Made by a program: the position numbers and the translations under genes | The notes under the pieces: model-generated | Seen by the model: the letters and a program-made list of their open reading frames with translations, nothing else | Database searches by the model: none | What the model was told of the DNA's origin: nothing | Assembly: GCF_004016525.1 (NCBI RefSeq) | Contig: NZ_SACJ01000010.1 | Location: forward strand, 1 to 64,000 | Direction of reading: 5' to 3' | Source: Flavobacterium sufflavum | GTDB taxonomy: Bacteria > Bacteroidota > Bacteroidia > Flavobacteriales > Flavobacteriaceae | DNA: 64,000 nt | Shown: one piece after another, positions 8,603 through 16,026 of the stretch | Layout: each line of letters starts with the position of its first letter | Numbering within the stretch: the first letter of the stretch is position 1

Positions 8603-9619
8603 ATGAAATATATTGTTTGCGAAAAACCAGGTGAATTTATCTTGAAAGAAAAAGAAGCGCCTGTAAGAAAAGAAAATGAAGCCTTATTACAAATCAACAA
8701 AGTAGGTATTTGCGGAACCGATTTACACGCTTATGGCGGAAACCAGGCTTTCTTTAGCTATCCTAGAATCTTAGGACACGAATTAGCTTCTACTGTACTC
8801 GAAATTGGGGAAAACCCTAGAGGAATCAAAGCGGGAGACAACGTTGTGATTATGCCTTATGTAAGCTGTGGAACTTGTATTGCATGCAGAAACGGAAAAA
8901 CCAACTGTTGTACAAACATCAAAGTGTTGGGTGTTCACACTGATGGTGGAATGCAGGAACAAATTACTGTCCCTACTTCTATCCTTTTGCCTGCAAATAA
9001 TTTATCTGATGACCAAATGGCTATCGTAGAACCTTTGGCAATTGGAGCGCATGCTATTCGTAGAGCGGCAATTGTTCCAGGAGAAACTGTTGCTGTTGTA
9101 GGTTGCGGCCCTATCGGAATTGGAATTATGAAACTGGCTCAAATTGCTGGTGCCAAAGTAATCGCGATTGATATGAATGAACAGCGATTGGCTTACGCCA
9201 AAGAAAAAATTGGTGTTGATTATACGGTGAAAGCAGGCGAAAATACGGTTGAAGAAATTACAAAAATCACTAATGGCGATTTATGTACGGCTGTTTTTGA
9301 CGCTTCAGGACACAAAGGCGCTCTGGAAACTTGTCCAAATTATATGTCTCACGGTGGTCGTTTTGTACTTGTTGGTTTATCCAAAGGAGAATTAACATAC
9401 AGCCATCCAGCGATTCACGCCAAAGAAATGACTTTGATGTGCAGCCGTAATGCTACTACCGAAGATTTCGAACACGTAATTAGCATTTTAGACCAATTCC
9501 CAACAGAATCGTACATTAGCCACAATGTTCCTTATACTGAAATGATTGCCAATTTTGACAGCTGGTTAAATCCTGCAACAGGCGTAATTAAAGCTACTGT
9601 AGATTTTAAATTAAAATAG
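8603..9619 (+). CDS. Zn-dependent alcohol dehydrogenase, L-galactonate 5-dehydrogenase-like
   Basis: The 338-residue protein is a medium-chain dehydrogenase. Catalytic zinc ligands are in GICGTDLHAYGG and GHE. Four structural-zinc cysteines are in VSCGTCIACRNGKTNCC. The NAD-binding glycine motif is VVGCGPIGIG (about residue 170). GICGTDLHAYGGNQAFFSYP, EPLAIGAHAIRRAAI and CSRNAT closely resemble, from memory, the L-galactonate dehydrogenase group (E. coli LgoD/YjjN; Bacteroides vulgatus Bvu0222), which converts L-galactonate to D-tagaturonate. In a fucose pathway it could instead oxidise 2-keto-3-deoxy-L-fuconate. It is first in an operon, one base from the lactonase start, behind a LacI-type operator. 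Confidence 0.8.
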   Translation: MKYIVCEKPGEFILKEKEAPVRKENEALLQINKVGICGTDLHAYGGNQAFFSYPRILGHELASTVLEIGENPRGIKAGDNVVIMPYVSCGTCIACRNGKTNCCTNIKVLGVHTDGGMQEQITVPTSILLPANNLSDDQMAIVEPLAIGAHAIRRAAIVPGETVAVVGCGPIGIGIMKLAQIAGAKVIAIDMNEQRLAYAKEKIGVDYTVKAGENTVEEITKITNGDLCTAVFDASGHKGALETCPNYMSHGGRFVLVGLSKGELTYSHPAIHAKEMTLMCSRNATTEDFEHVISILDQFPTESYISHNVPYTEMIANFDSWLNPATGVIKATVDFKLK

Positions 9620-9620
9620 T

Positions 9621-10448
9621 ATGACAATAGATTCGCATCAGCATTTTTGGATCTACGAAGCGGAAAAACACGCCTGGATAGACGATGACATGAAAGTCAT
9701 TCGAAAGAATTTCCTGCCTGAGGATTTAAAATTAGTTTATCAAGCTAATGGTGTCGGTGGCTGTGTGGCTGTACAGGCGGATCAAACCCTTGCAGAAACC
9801 GATTTCCTTTTGGATTTAGCCGAAAAAAACGACTTCATCAAAGGAATTATAGGTTGGGTTGATTTAAGAGCTTCTGATATTGATACTGTTTTAAAACATT
9901 ACAGCACATTTCCAAAACTGAAAGGTTTCAGACATGTGGTTCAAGGCGAAGCCGATCACAACTTCATGTTGCGTCCTGATTTCCTGAACGGAATTGCCGC
10001 TTTAGAAAAATACAATTTCACTTATGATATTCTTATTTTTCCACATCAATTAGGAGCTGCATTAGAATTAGTAAGACGTTTTCCAAATCAGAAATTTGTT
10101 ATCGATCATATTGCAAAACCCTATTTAAAAGACGGATTTTATGATGGTTGGGCAATTTTAATGAAAGCGATTGGTGAACATAAAAATGTGTACTGCAAAC
10201 TATCCGGAATGACCACCGAAGCAGATTATAACAACTGGACTCCAGAGCAAATTGAACCATATATGCAATTGGTTTTGGACGCTTTTGGTGCTAACCGAAT
10301 CCTTTTTGGTTCCGATTGGCCGGTGTGTTTAGTGGCTGGAAATTATACAAAAACAAAAGAATTAGTAACCAATTTCATTGCGAAATTAAGCTCCGAAGAG
10401 CAAGCTGCCATTATGGGCGGCAATGCAATGCAATTTTATAACTTATAA
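9621..10448 (+). CDS. COG3618 amidohydrolase, L-fucono/L-galactono-lactonase-like
   Basis: The 275-residue cytoplasmic protein shows the amidohydrolase metal motif HxH at the start (DSHQHFW, residues 4-10), conserved GWVDLRA and KLKGFRHVVQGE, a metal-binding FVIDHIAKP, YCKLSGM, and the terminal GSDWPVC aspartate. This is the COG3618 group, whose characterised members hydrolyse sugar lactones (L-fuconolactone, L-galactono-1,5-lactone, L-rhamnonolactone). The length is normal. The gene sits between a sugar-acid dehydrogenase and an SDR, which fits lactone hydrolysis as the second step. Which L-sugar is used is not decided by sequence. Confidence 0.85.
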   Translation: MTIDSHQHFWIYEAEKHAWIDDDMKVIRKNFLPEDLKLVYQANGVGGCVAVQADQTLAETDFLLDLAEKNDFIKGIIGWVDLRASDIDTVLKHYSTFPKLKGFRHVVQGEADHNFMLRPDFLNGIAALEKYNFTYDILIFPHQLGAALELVRRFPNQKFVIDHIAKPYLKDGFYDGWAILMKAIGEHKNVYCKLSGMTTEADYNNWTPEQIEPYMQLVLDAFGANRILFGSDWPVCLVAGNYTKTKELVTNFIAKLSSEEQAAIMGGNAMQFYNL

Positions 10449-10451
10449 ATT

Positions 10452-11243
10452 ATGGATTTAGGATTAAAAGGAAAAGTAGTCGTAATTACAGGTGCGGCTG
10501 GACTTAAAGGAAGTATTGGAGAAACTATCTTGCAACATCTGGCTGCCGAAGGTGCTATTCCTGCAGTGATTGACAGAAACGACCGCGGATTTGCTTATAT
10601 CGAAGAAATTCAGAAGCAAGGAATTGATGGTTTGTTTTGCAAAACTGACGTAACCAATCCTGTGCAAATAGAAGAAGCAATCGCTAAAATCGTTGCTAAA
10701 TACGGTCGTATTGATGCTTTAATCAACAATGTTGGGGTTAATGATGGTGCCGGATTAGACGCTTCTTACGAAGAATTCATGGATTCTTTGAAACTGAACA
10801 TGGTAAGCTATTTTGTAACTGTAAAAAGTGCACTTCCTTACCTAAAAGCTTCTAAAGGTCCTATTTTGAATATTGGTTCGAAAGTTGGATTAACAGGCCA
10901 AGGAGGAACTTCGGGTTATGCTGCTGCCAAAGGTGGTGTTTTAGGATTAACCCGCGAATGGGCTGTGGATTTAATCAAACATTCGATAAGAGTGAATGCT
11001 ATTATCATTGCTGAAAGCTGGACTCCTGCTTACGATACCTGGATTAAAACATTGGAAAACGGAGAAGAAAAATTAAAATCTATTGTCAAGAAAATTCCTT
11101 TGGAAAACAGAATGACAACTCCTGACGAAATTGCTGATACTTGTTTGTTCACCATTTCTGAGAGATCATCACATACTACAGGACAATTTATCTTTTGTGA
11201 TGGAGGTTACGTTCACTTAGACCGTTCTTTATTAACGGAATAA
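10452..11243 (+). CDS. SDR oxidoreductase, L-fucose/L-galactose dehydrogenase-like
   Basis: The 263-residue SDR has the cofactor motif region VVITGAAGLKGSIG (residues 11-24), INNVGVNDGAG, the catalytic Ser in LNIGSKVGL and the YAAAK Tyr/Lys pair. It ends FCDGGYVHLDRSL, an ending I associate with L-fucose dehydrogenases. It would oxidise the free sugar to its lactone, the first step before the neighbouring lactonase. It starts 3 bases after the lactonase stop and is the last gene of the operon, followed by a strong terminator. Other SDR roles, such as oxidation of 2-keto-3-deoxy sugar acids, are possible. Confidence 0.75.
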   Translation: MDLGLKGKVVVITGAAGLKGSIGETILQHLAAEGAIPAVIDRNDRGFAYIEEIQKQGIDGLFCKTDVTNPVQIEEAIAKIVAKYGRIDALINNVGVNDGAGLDASYEEFMDSLKLNMVSYFVTVKSALPYLKASKGPILNIGSKVGLTGQGGTSGYAAAKGGVLGLTREWAVDLIKHSIRVNAIIIAESWTPAYDTWIKTLENGEEKLKSIVKKIPLENRMTTPDEIADTCLFTISERSSHTTGQFIFCDGGYVHLDRSLLTE

Positions 11244-11258
11244 AAACGGTTTCAACAT

Positions 11259-11301
11259 AAAAAAGGACAAATCATATGACTTTATGATTTGTCCTTTTTT
11301 T
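11259..11301. terminator. Bidirectional rho-independent terminator
   Basis: AAGGACAAATCAT and ATGATTTGTCCTT form a long perfect stem with an 8-base loop, with A-tracts before and T-tracts after it. It sits between convergent genes and can end both the L-sugar operon and the oxygenase gene. Confidence 0.9.
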
Positions 11302-11308
11302 ATATAAT

Positions 11309-11902
11309 TTAATCACATTTTAACCAACCTGTAATACTCATTCTGGTATTTTGAGTGAGTAAAACTTCGTGAAGCAATTCGTCACTTTTAAAGAAAACGG
11401 TTTTTCCCTGTGTTGGACTTATTTTTTGATTGTTATTTTCCTGATGAATCAACAATTCTCCACCATCCGCAGTTTGCCAATTGCTGTTTAAATAACTAAT
11501 CATCGAGAATTTTCTACGCGAATTATTTTGAAATTGGTCTAAGTGTTTCAGATAAAAATCGCCTTTTTCATATAAGGAATAATGGAACTCATAGCCAGTA
11601 ATTCCAGTATAACAGCTTTGATTCAGATAGCGAATAAAACTCTCAATATGTTTGAAAAATTCATTTTCGAACGCATTATTATGCTTTTTATCCAACCAAT
11701 AAATGGAATCGCTACGAACGGCGCTATCGTAAGCAATACTTTCAGAATTTCCAGTTCCTGCCTCTTTCAACAAACTTTGCTCGTTTAAGGAATATAGATT
11801 TTGTTTTAAATTATTGGCTAATTCATCAGTTAAAAAGTGTTCTGATATACCTACTTTGTTTTCAATATACGAAGCTATTAAAGCCTCAAAGTTTTTTTCC
11901 AT
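11309..11902 (-). CDS. 2OG-Fe(II) oxygenase (prolyl 4-hydroxylase-like)
   Basis: From the ATG at 11902 the product is 197 residues (MEKNFEALI). An upstream in-frame start at 11959 adds 19 residues of no family character. The C-terminal half is a P4Hc-type double-stranded beta helix: Fe(II) ligands HxD in KHLDQF and the distal His in LLHEV, and the 2-oxoglutarate-binding Arg in TRMSITGW. YEFHYSLYEKGDFY and GGELLIHQ fit the family. It probably hydroxylates a protein or peptide in the cytoplasm. No partner gene is adjacent. Confidence 0.85.
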   Translation of the reverse strand: MEKNFEALIASYIENKVGISEHFLTDELANNLKQNLYSLNEQSLLKEAGTGNSESIAYDSAVRSDSIYWLDKKHNNAFENEFFKHIESFIRYLNQSCYTGITGYEFHYSLYEKGDFYLKHLDQFQNNSRRKFSMISYLNSNWQTADGGELLIHQENNNQKISPTQGKTVFFKSDELLHEVLLTQNTRMSITGWLKCD

Positions 11903-11987
11903 TTTGTAATAACCCAAAATAGGGTTAGCAAGCGAAAGTAGGCTAAAAAGAGCTACCAATTACATTTATAACTTTTAATTGCAACAA

Positions 11988-12021
11988 ATAAAAAAGGATT
12001 TAGAAACTAATCTAAATCCTT
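11988..12021 (-). terminator. Terminator of the AAA+ ATPase gene
   Basis: AAGGATTTAGA and TCTAAATCCTT pair around AACTAA. Read on the minus strand the hairpin follows the ATPase stop by about 20 bases and ends in a T-tract, so it closes the VWA/AAA+ transcript. Confidence 0.8.
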
Positions 12022-12042
12022 GTATTTCAAATTTATAAAAAA

Positions 12043-13506
12043 CTACAATTTGCTAATATAACTTCCGTAAATATCTTTAAACTGATAGCCTTCAACAATT
12101 CGGTCTTTACTCAGTTTTCGATATTCTACTAAGCCCCAAAGAATGAATTCTTTCATGAAAAATTTATCTTCTTTTGCTAAATCAGCCTGATATTCTTTGA
12201 GTAAGATTTCCAATGGCACAATAGCTCCTAAAATGTTTTGGTATTCGGCATCTGAACAATCATCCAACAATTCAAAACCACTTTCGGCAAAAAACCATTC
12301 TATTAAATCCGAATAAGGAGTTCTTTCATTTGGTTTTTCCAGTTTCTCAATTTTAGGAAAATAAGTTGGAAAAATGGTACGCACCGCCGAGGCTATTAAA
12401 CGCTCAGCAACCGCAGCCGCTCCCTCCTGCTCTCCTTCGTAAACCAATTCAACTTTCCCAGTTATGGAAGGAATAATTCCCATAAAATCAGACAATCGCA
12501 AGGTAGTTTTATCCACACCAGATTTTAAAACACGGCGTTCGGCAGTACTTAGCAAATTCTCATAAGCCGTGATACTCATTCTGGCGCTCACCCCACTTTT
12601 ATGGTCTATAAATTCGCTTTCTCTGGCTTCAAAACTAATTTGTTCCAATAAATCTTTGGCTAATGACGGAACATAAACGGTATCATTTTGGGTAGTATCT
12701 AATTTGGCTTCCTGCTCGGTAATCTTTCTGGCAATCTTTAGATTTTCAGGATAATGTGTCAAAATTTGAGAACCTATCCTGTCTTTCAATGGCGTTACAA
12801 TACTTCCACGATTGGTATAATCTTCGGGATTTGCCGTAAATACAAATTGCATATCGAGTGGCATTCGCACCTTAAACCCGCGAATTTGAATATCGCCTTC
12901 CTGCAAAATATTAAATAAAGCAACCTGAATTCGGGCTTGTAAATCGGGTAATTCGTTTATCACAAAAATACAACGATTGGCACGCGGAATCATCCCAAAA
13001 TGAATCACACGATCATCGGCATAAGATAGTTTCAAATGAGCCGCTTTTATCGGATCGACATCACCTATCAAATCGGCAACTGTTACATCGGGAGTAGCTA
13101 GTTTTTCAAAAAAACGCTCACTTCTGTGCAACCAGGAAATGGGAGTTTCATCGCCTTTTTCATCAATTAAATTTTTAGCAAAACGAGAAATAGGATTGAA
13201 AGGATCATCATTTATTTCAGAACCACTCACATAGGGAATATACTCATCCAGCAATTCGACCATTTTACGAGCCAATCTGGTTTTTGCCTGACCACGAAGC
13301 CCTAATAAATTGATATTATGCCGCGAAAGAATAGCCCTTTCCAACTCAGGAATTACGGTGTTTTCAAAACCATGAACGCCTTCGAATGTAGGAACACCTA
13401 ATTTGATTTTTTCCCGCAAATTGTTTCGCAATTCGTCTTTTATGGTTTTAGTTTTATAAGCCGATGCTTTTAATTCACCTAAGGTATTTATGTTTTCTAT
13501 TTTCAT
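12043..13506 (-). CDS. AAA+ ATPase, magnesium-chelatase ChlI/MoxR-like
   Basis: The 487-residue protein has a Walker A at residues 69-76 (GLRGQAKT), a Walker B ending IFVINELPDL, a sensor-like VFTANPEDYTNRG and an arginine region PLKDRIGSQ. This is the ChlI/MoxR branch of AAA+ proteins. An extra C-terminal helical part (about 300-487) is beyond the minimal core. The VWA gene lies 131 bases upstream on the same strand, an arrangement like the I and D subunits of metal chelatases and MoxR/VWA chaperone pairs. No chelatase large subunit or tetrapyrrole gene is nearby, so a chaperone-type role on an unknown client is more likely. Confidence 0.85.
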   Translation of the reverse strand: MKIENINTLGELKASAYKTKTIKDELRNNLREKIKLGVPTFEGVHGFENTVIPELERAILSRHNINLLGLRGQAKTRLARKMVELLDEYIPYVSGSEINDDPFNPISRFAKNLIDEKGDETPISWLHRSERFFEKLATPDVTVADLIGDVDPIKAAHLKLSYADDRVIHFGMIPRANRCIFVINELPDLQARIQVALFNILQEGDIQIRGFKVRMPLDMQFVFTANPEDYTNRGSIVTPLKDRIGSQILTHYPENLKIARKITEQEAKLDTTQNDTVYVPSLAKDLLEQISFEARESEFIDHKSGVSARMSITAYENLLSTAERRVLKSGVDKTTLRLSDFMGIIPSITGKVELVYEGEQEGAAAVAERLIASAVRTIFPTYFPKIEKLEKPNERTPYSDLIEWFFAESGFELLDDCSDAEYQNILGAIVPLEILLKEYQADLAKEDKFFMKEFILWGLVEYRKLSKDRIVEGYQFKDIYGSYISKL

Positions 13507-13538
13507 GTTTTTTTATTTAACCGCTAATTATATTTTTC

Positions 13539-13580
13539 TACCGCTAAGAATGCAAAGTTTTACGCAAAGTTCACTAAGTT
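13539..13580. repeat. Short CGCAAAG-type dispersed repeat
   Basis: The gap between the VWA and ATPase genes holds ACCGCTAAGAATGCAAAG, then ACGCAAAGTTCACTAAG, i.e. repeated (C/T)GCAAAG and CTAAG units. Similar units occur at 61361-61509. They look like the small non-coding repeats often scattered in flavobacterial intergenic regions. Confidence 0.45.
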
Positions 13581-13637
13581 TCTTTTTATTCATTAAGCTG
13601 ATTTCTGCCTTCTCATTTCTAATTTCTAACCTTGAAT

Positions 13638-14756
13638 CTACTTTAATCTCTTTTTACGATTCATTTCATAATCTTCAAAAATCATTTCGCCCAAACCTTT
13701 TAAACCGGTATAAAAAGCTTTTCCCTGATTGGCTTCGGTAAATTTATTGACAAACTTTTGCAAATACGGGTCGCTGGCAATCATAAAAGTCGTGATTGGA
13801 ATGTGTAATTTTCTAGCCTGTTGTGCCTGAGTATAACATTTGTCAACAATATATTCATCAAGTCCATTGCTGTTCATATAATAAGAACCATCACGTTCCC
13901 TTACACAACTGGGTTTCCCGTCAGTAATCATGAAAATTTGTTTGTTGGTATTTCGTTTTCTTCGAAGCATATCCATTGCCAATTGCAAACCGGCAACGGT
14001 ATTAGTATGAAATGGTCCAACTTTTAAATAAGGTAAATCTTTGATGGCAATTGGCCAGGCATCATTTCCAAAAACCAAAATATCTAAAGTATCTTTTGGG
14101 TATCGGGTAGTAATTAATTCGGCCAGTGCCATAGCTACTTTCTTTGCAGGCGTAATACGGTCTTCGCCGTACAAAATCATACTGTGACTGATATCAATCA
14201 TCAAAACAGTACTCATTTGGGCCTTGAACCTTGTATCCTCAACAACCAAATCATTTTCGGTTAGCATGAAGTTATCCACACCATTATTAATTTGGGCATT
14301 CCGCAAACTCTCAGTCAATGAAATTCGTTCCAGACTGTCGCCAAAATGAAATTCCCTGAATTCACCCGTATGTTCATCGCCGTTTCCAGCGTATTTTGTT
14401 TTGTGATTGCCGTTTCCGGAACGTTTTAATTTACCAAATATCTGGTCTAAGGCTTGTTGCCGAATTGCTCTTTCAGTTTTTGCAGTAATGCCAAGCCCTG
14501 AAGTTCCATCGTCTTTTAATTCTTCTTTGAGATAGCCTTTTTTCTTTAAATCTTCAATAAAGTCATCAATCGTATAGCGTTCATCAGTCAGTTTGTATTC
14601 CTTGTCTAATTCGCGCAACCAATCGATAGCCTCATCAAAATCTCCCGAAGTATGCGTGATTAACTCTTTGAATATCTCAAAAAGTTTATCAAATGGAGAT
14701 TGATTAGGAGCCTGATACTGTTTAAAATAGAATCCTTTTTTATTGCTCTTTTCCAT
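13638..14756 (-). CDS. VWA-domain protein, partner of AAA+ ATPase
   Basis: The 372-residue protein has a C-terminal von Willebrand A domain (about residues 175-365) with an intact MIDAS: DISHS (in VLMIDISHSMILYGED), a central Thr region (TRYPKDTLDILVFG) and MITDGKP. The N-terminal half is charged and helical (FDEAIDWLRELDKEY). No signal peptide or membrane segment is present, so it acts in the cytoplasm. It precedes the AAA+ gene on the same strand. VWA/AAA+ pairs remodel or insert metals into partner complexes; the client is unknown. Confidence 0.85.
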   Translation of the reverse strand: MEKSNKKGFYFKQYQAPNQSPFDKLFEIFKELITHTSGDFDEAIDWLRELDKEYKLTDERYTIDDFIEDLKKKGYLKEELKDDGTSGLGITAKTERAIRQQALDQIFGKLKRSGNGNHKTKYAGNGDEHTGEFREFHFGDSLERISLTESLRNAQINNGVDNFMLTENDLVVEDTRFKAQMSTVLMIDISHSMILYGEDRITPAKKVAMALAELITTRYPKDTLDILVFGNDAWPIAIKDLPYLKVGPFHTNTVAGLQLAMDMLRRKRNTNKQIFMITDGKPSCVRERDGSYYMNSNGLDEYIVDKCYTQAQQARKLHIPITTFMIASDPYLQKFVNKFTEANQGKAFYTGLKGLGEMIFEDYEMNRKKRLK

Positions 14757-14891
14757 AGTCCTTAAAATTACATCATTTTAAAATGTACTTCAAGCAAAGA
14801 GCTATTAATTTTAAGTTAAAAAGAATTCAATGAAAATGGCAATTTCAATACCAATGGCAACATTATAACAAAAGTTAATTAAGATTTTAAA

Positions 14892-15266
14892 TTAGCGATA
14901 TTCGCCATCTACATAATACCATATTCCCTCTTCCTGAACAAAGGTGGAGAATTCATGGTGTATTTGTGGGATTTTATTTTGATCCAAATAATAAGCTTTA
15001 AATTCGACTGTAGTTGGCGTGGATTTTAGCACTTCTAATTTTTGCCATTGATTAGAAGTAGCCCAAAGCAAAATATCTTCTTTAGGATATAAAGCCCTTT
15101 GTGACAAATGAGTTGTCGCAACTAAATAATCGGCCTGATGGGTTGCATAAGCACTATAACGGGAGCGCATCAAAGCTTCGGCTGTTGGTGCGTTTTTTAA
15201 TCCTTTGATATAAGGTTCACAGCAATCTTTAAATGATTTTTGAGAATTACAATAACAGAGACTCAT
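14892..15266 (-). CDS. YchJ-family protein
   Basis: The 124-residue protein begins with a SEC-C-like metal site (CYCNSQKSFKDCC, residues 4-16). The YchJ/UPF0225 core follows: PTAEALMRSRYSAY, HQADYLVATTH, and a C-terminal NTF2-like strand set ending WYYVDGEYR. The biochemical role of the family is not established. It is the third gene of a close cluster with two small proteins (gap of 12 bases). Confidence 0.85.
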   Translation of the reverse strand: MSLCYCNSQKSFKDCCEPYIKGLKNAPTAEALMRSRYSAYATHQADYLVATTHLSQRALYPKEDILLWATSNQWQKLEVLKSTPTTVEFKAYYLDQNKIPQIHHEFSTFVQEEGIWYYVDGEYR

Positions 15267-15278
15267 ACTATTAAAAAC

Positions 15279-15509
15279 TTATACGTGACCGTTAAGTGTC
15301 ACAATTTTTTGATACAATTGATTCAATAAAACCTGGTATTTACTAATCTCGATTAAATCCTCGTCTTCATCGGTGGTGTCTAACATCTCATCCAATAATT
15401 CACTTACATCTACTAGTTTATTATTGGCATCTTTGGCATTTTTAGCTGCTATTAAATCAATTATTTCCTGAACTTCGGCTTTTAACGCAGTGTATTTATC
15501 TTCTCCCAT
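15279..15509 (-). CDS. Small hypothetical protein (76 aa)
   Basis: The acidic, helical protein (MGEDKYTALKAEVQEIIDLI at the start, an acidic ELLDEMLDTTDEDEDL centre) has no signal peptide or recognised domain. It lies 10 bases after a 50-residue basic protein and 12 bases before ychJ on the same strand, so an operon is likely. No function is assigned. Confidence 0.65.
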   Translation of the reverse strand: MGEDKYTALKAEVQEIIDLIAAKNAKDANNKLVDVSELLDEMLDTTDEDEDLIEISKYQVLLNQLYQKIVTLNGHV

Positions 15510-15519
15510 TTGTATTTTA

Positions 15520-15672
15520 TTATTTATTCTCTTCGGTATTGTTCTCGTTAAACTTTTTCACAATCTCTTTTAGCTTTTCTTTTCTAAGCATTTCGGCTTG
15601 CTTGGCTTTAGCTTGCGCTTTATGCAGCTTGTCGTTGTGTTTCTTTATGTTCCTCTCATTATTTCTTCCCAT
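15520..15672 (-). CDS. Small basic protein (50 aa)
   Basis: The ATG at 15672 opens a 50-codon frame ending with TAA at 15520. The product starts MGRNNERNIKKHNDKLHKAQ and is almost all Lys, Arg, Glu, Asn and Ala, predicting one charged helix. It is the first gene of the small cluster with the 76-residue protein and ychJ, 10 bases upstream of the next start. The position, codon structure and absence of an overlapping gene support it as real. Function is unknown. Confidence 0.6.
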   Translation of the reverse strand: MGRNNERNIKKHNDKLHKAQAKAKQAEMLRKEKLKEIVKKFNENNTEENK

Positions 15673-16026
15673 AACCTTCTTTTTAATCAACAATAATAAG
15701 CTGTCTTTTTTTCAAAACAAAGCCAAATGTAACTCGATTATATTTTATCTGGTACAAAGTTTATCATTTTTAAATAGAATATTCAAATTAATAGCAGCTA
15801 AATCTTAGCTTATCAAATAATTAAATTTTGAATCGTAAGTCATACCTATTATATTTGTATGTAAACGAAATCAGATTTTATTTATAAATTATAAAAAAAC
15901 ACAGATTGTTTTATTGCTTTTTTAAATGATTTCCATAGATTTGAGCTAAAATCATTACATTTTATGTTTTTCCACGAATTTATCAATAAATAATCCAAAG
16001 AACATCGACTATCAACTTAAAAAAAA
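15673..16026. other. Non-coding stretch before sensor kinase
   Basis: These 354 bases lie between divergent transcripts. They hold no convincing reading frame; the recognisable signal is a TTG/TATATTTG promoter near 15828-15857 facing the sensor kinase, which leaves a leader of about 160 bases that is A+T-rich without an obvious fold. Confidence 0.5.
15828..15857 (+). promoter_or_regulatory. Flavobacterial promoter of sensor kinase
   Basis: TTG at 15828-15830 and TATATTTG at 15850-15857 are 19 bases apart, matching the flavobacterial consensus TTG-N17..23-TANNTTTG. The start codon of the kinase is about 170 bases further on. Confidence 0.5.

Noticed and set aside
13507..13637. CRISPR-like short repeats between the VWA and ATPase genes
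   Set aside because: Units are short, irregular and without spacers; they fit a small dispersed repeat.
12043..14756. Chlorophyll or cobalamin chelatase
   Set aside because: No BchH/CobN-type large subunit or tetrapyrrole gene is present in the window.
15539..15808. An 89-codon plus-strand frame before the sensor kinase
   Set aside because: Its hydrophobic Phe/Ser/Leu-rich product is the antisense shadow of the small basic protein gene and adjoining non-coding DNA.
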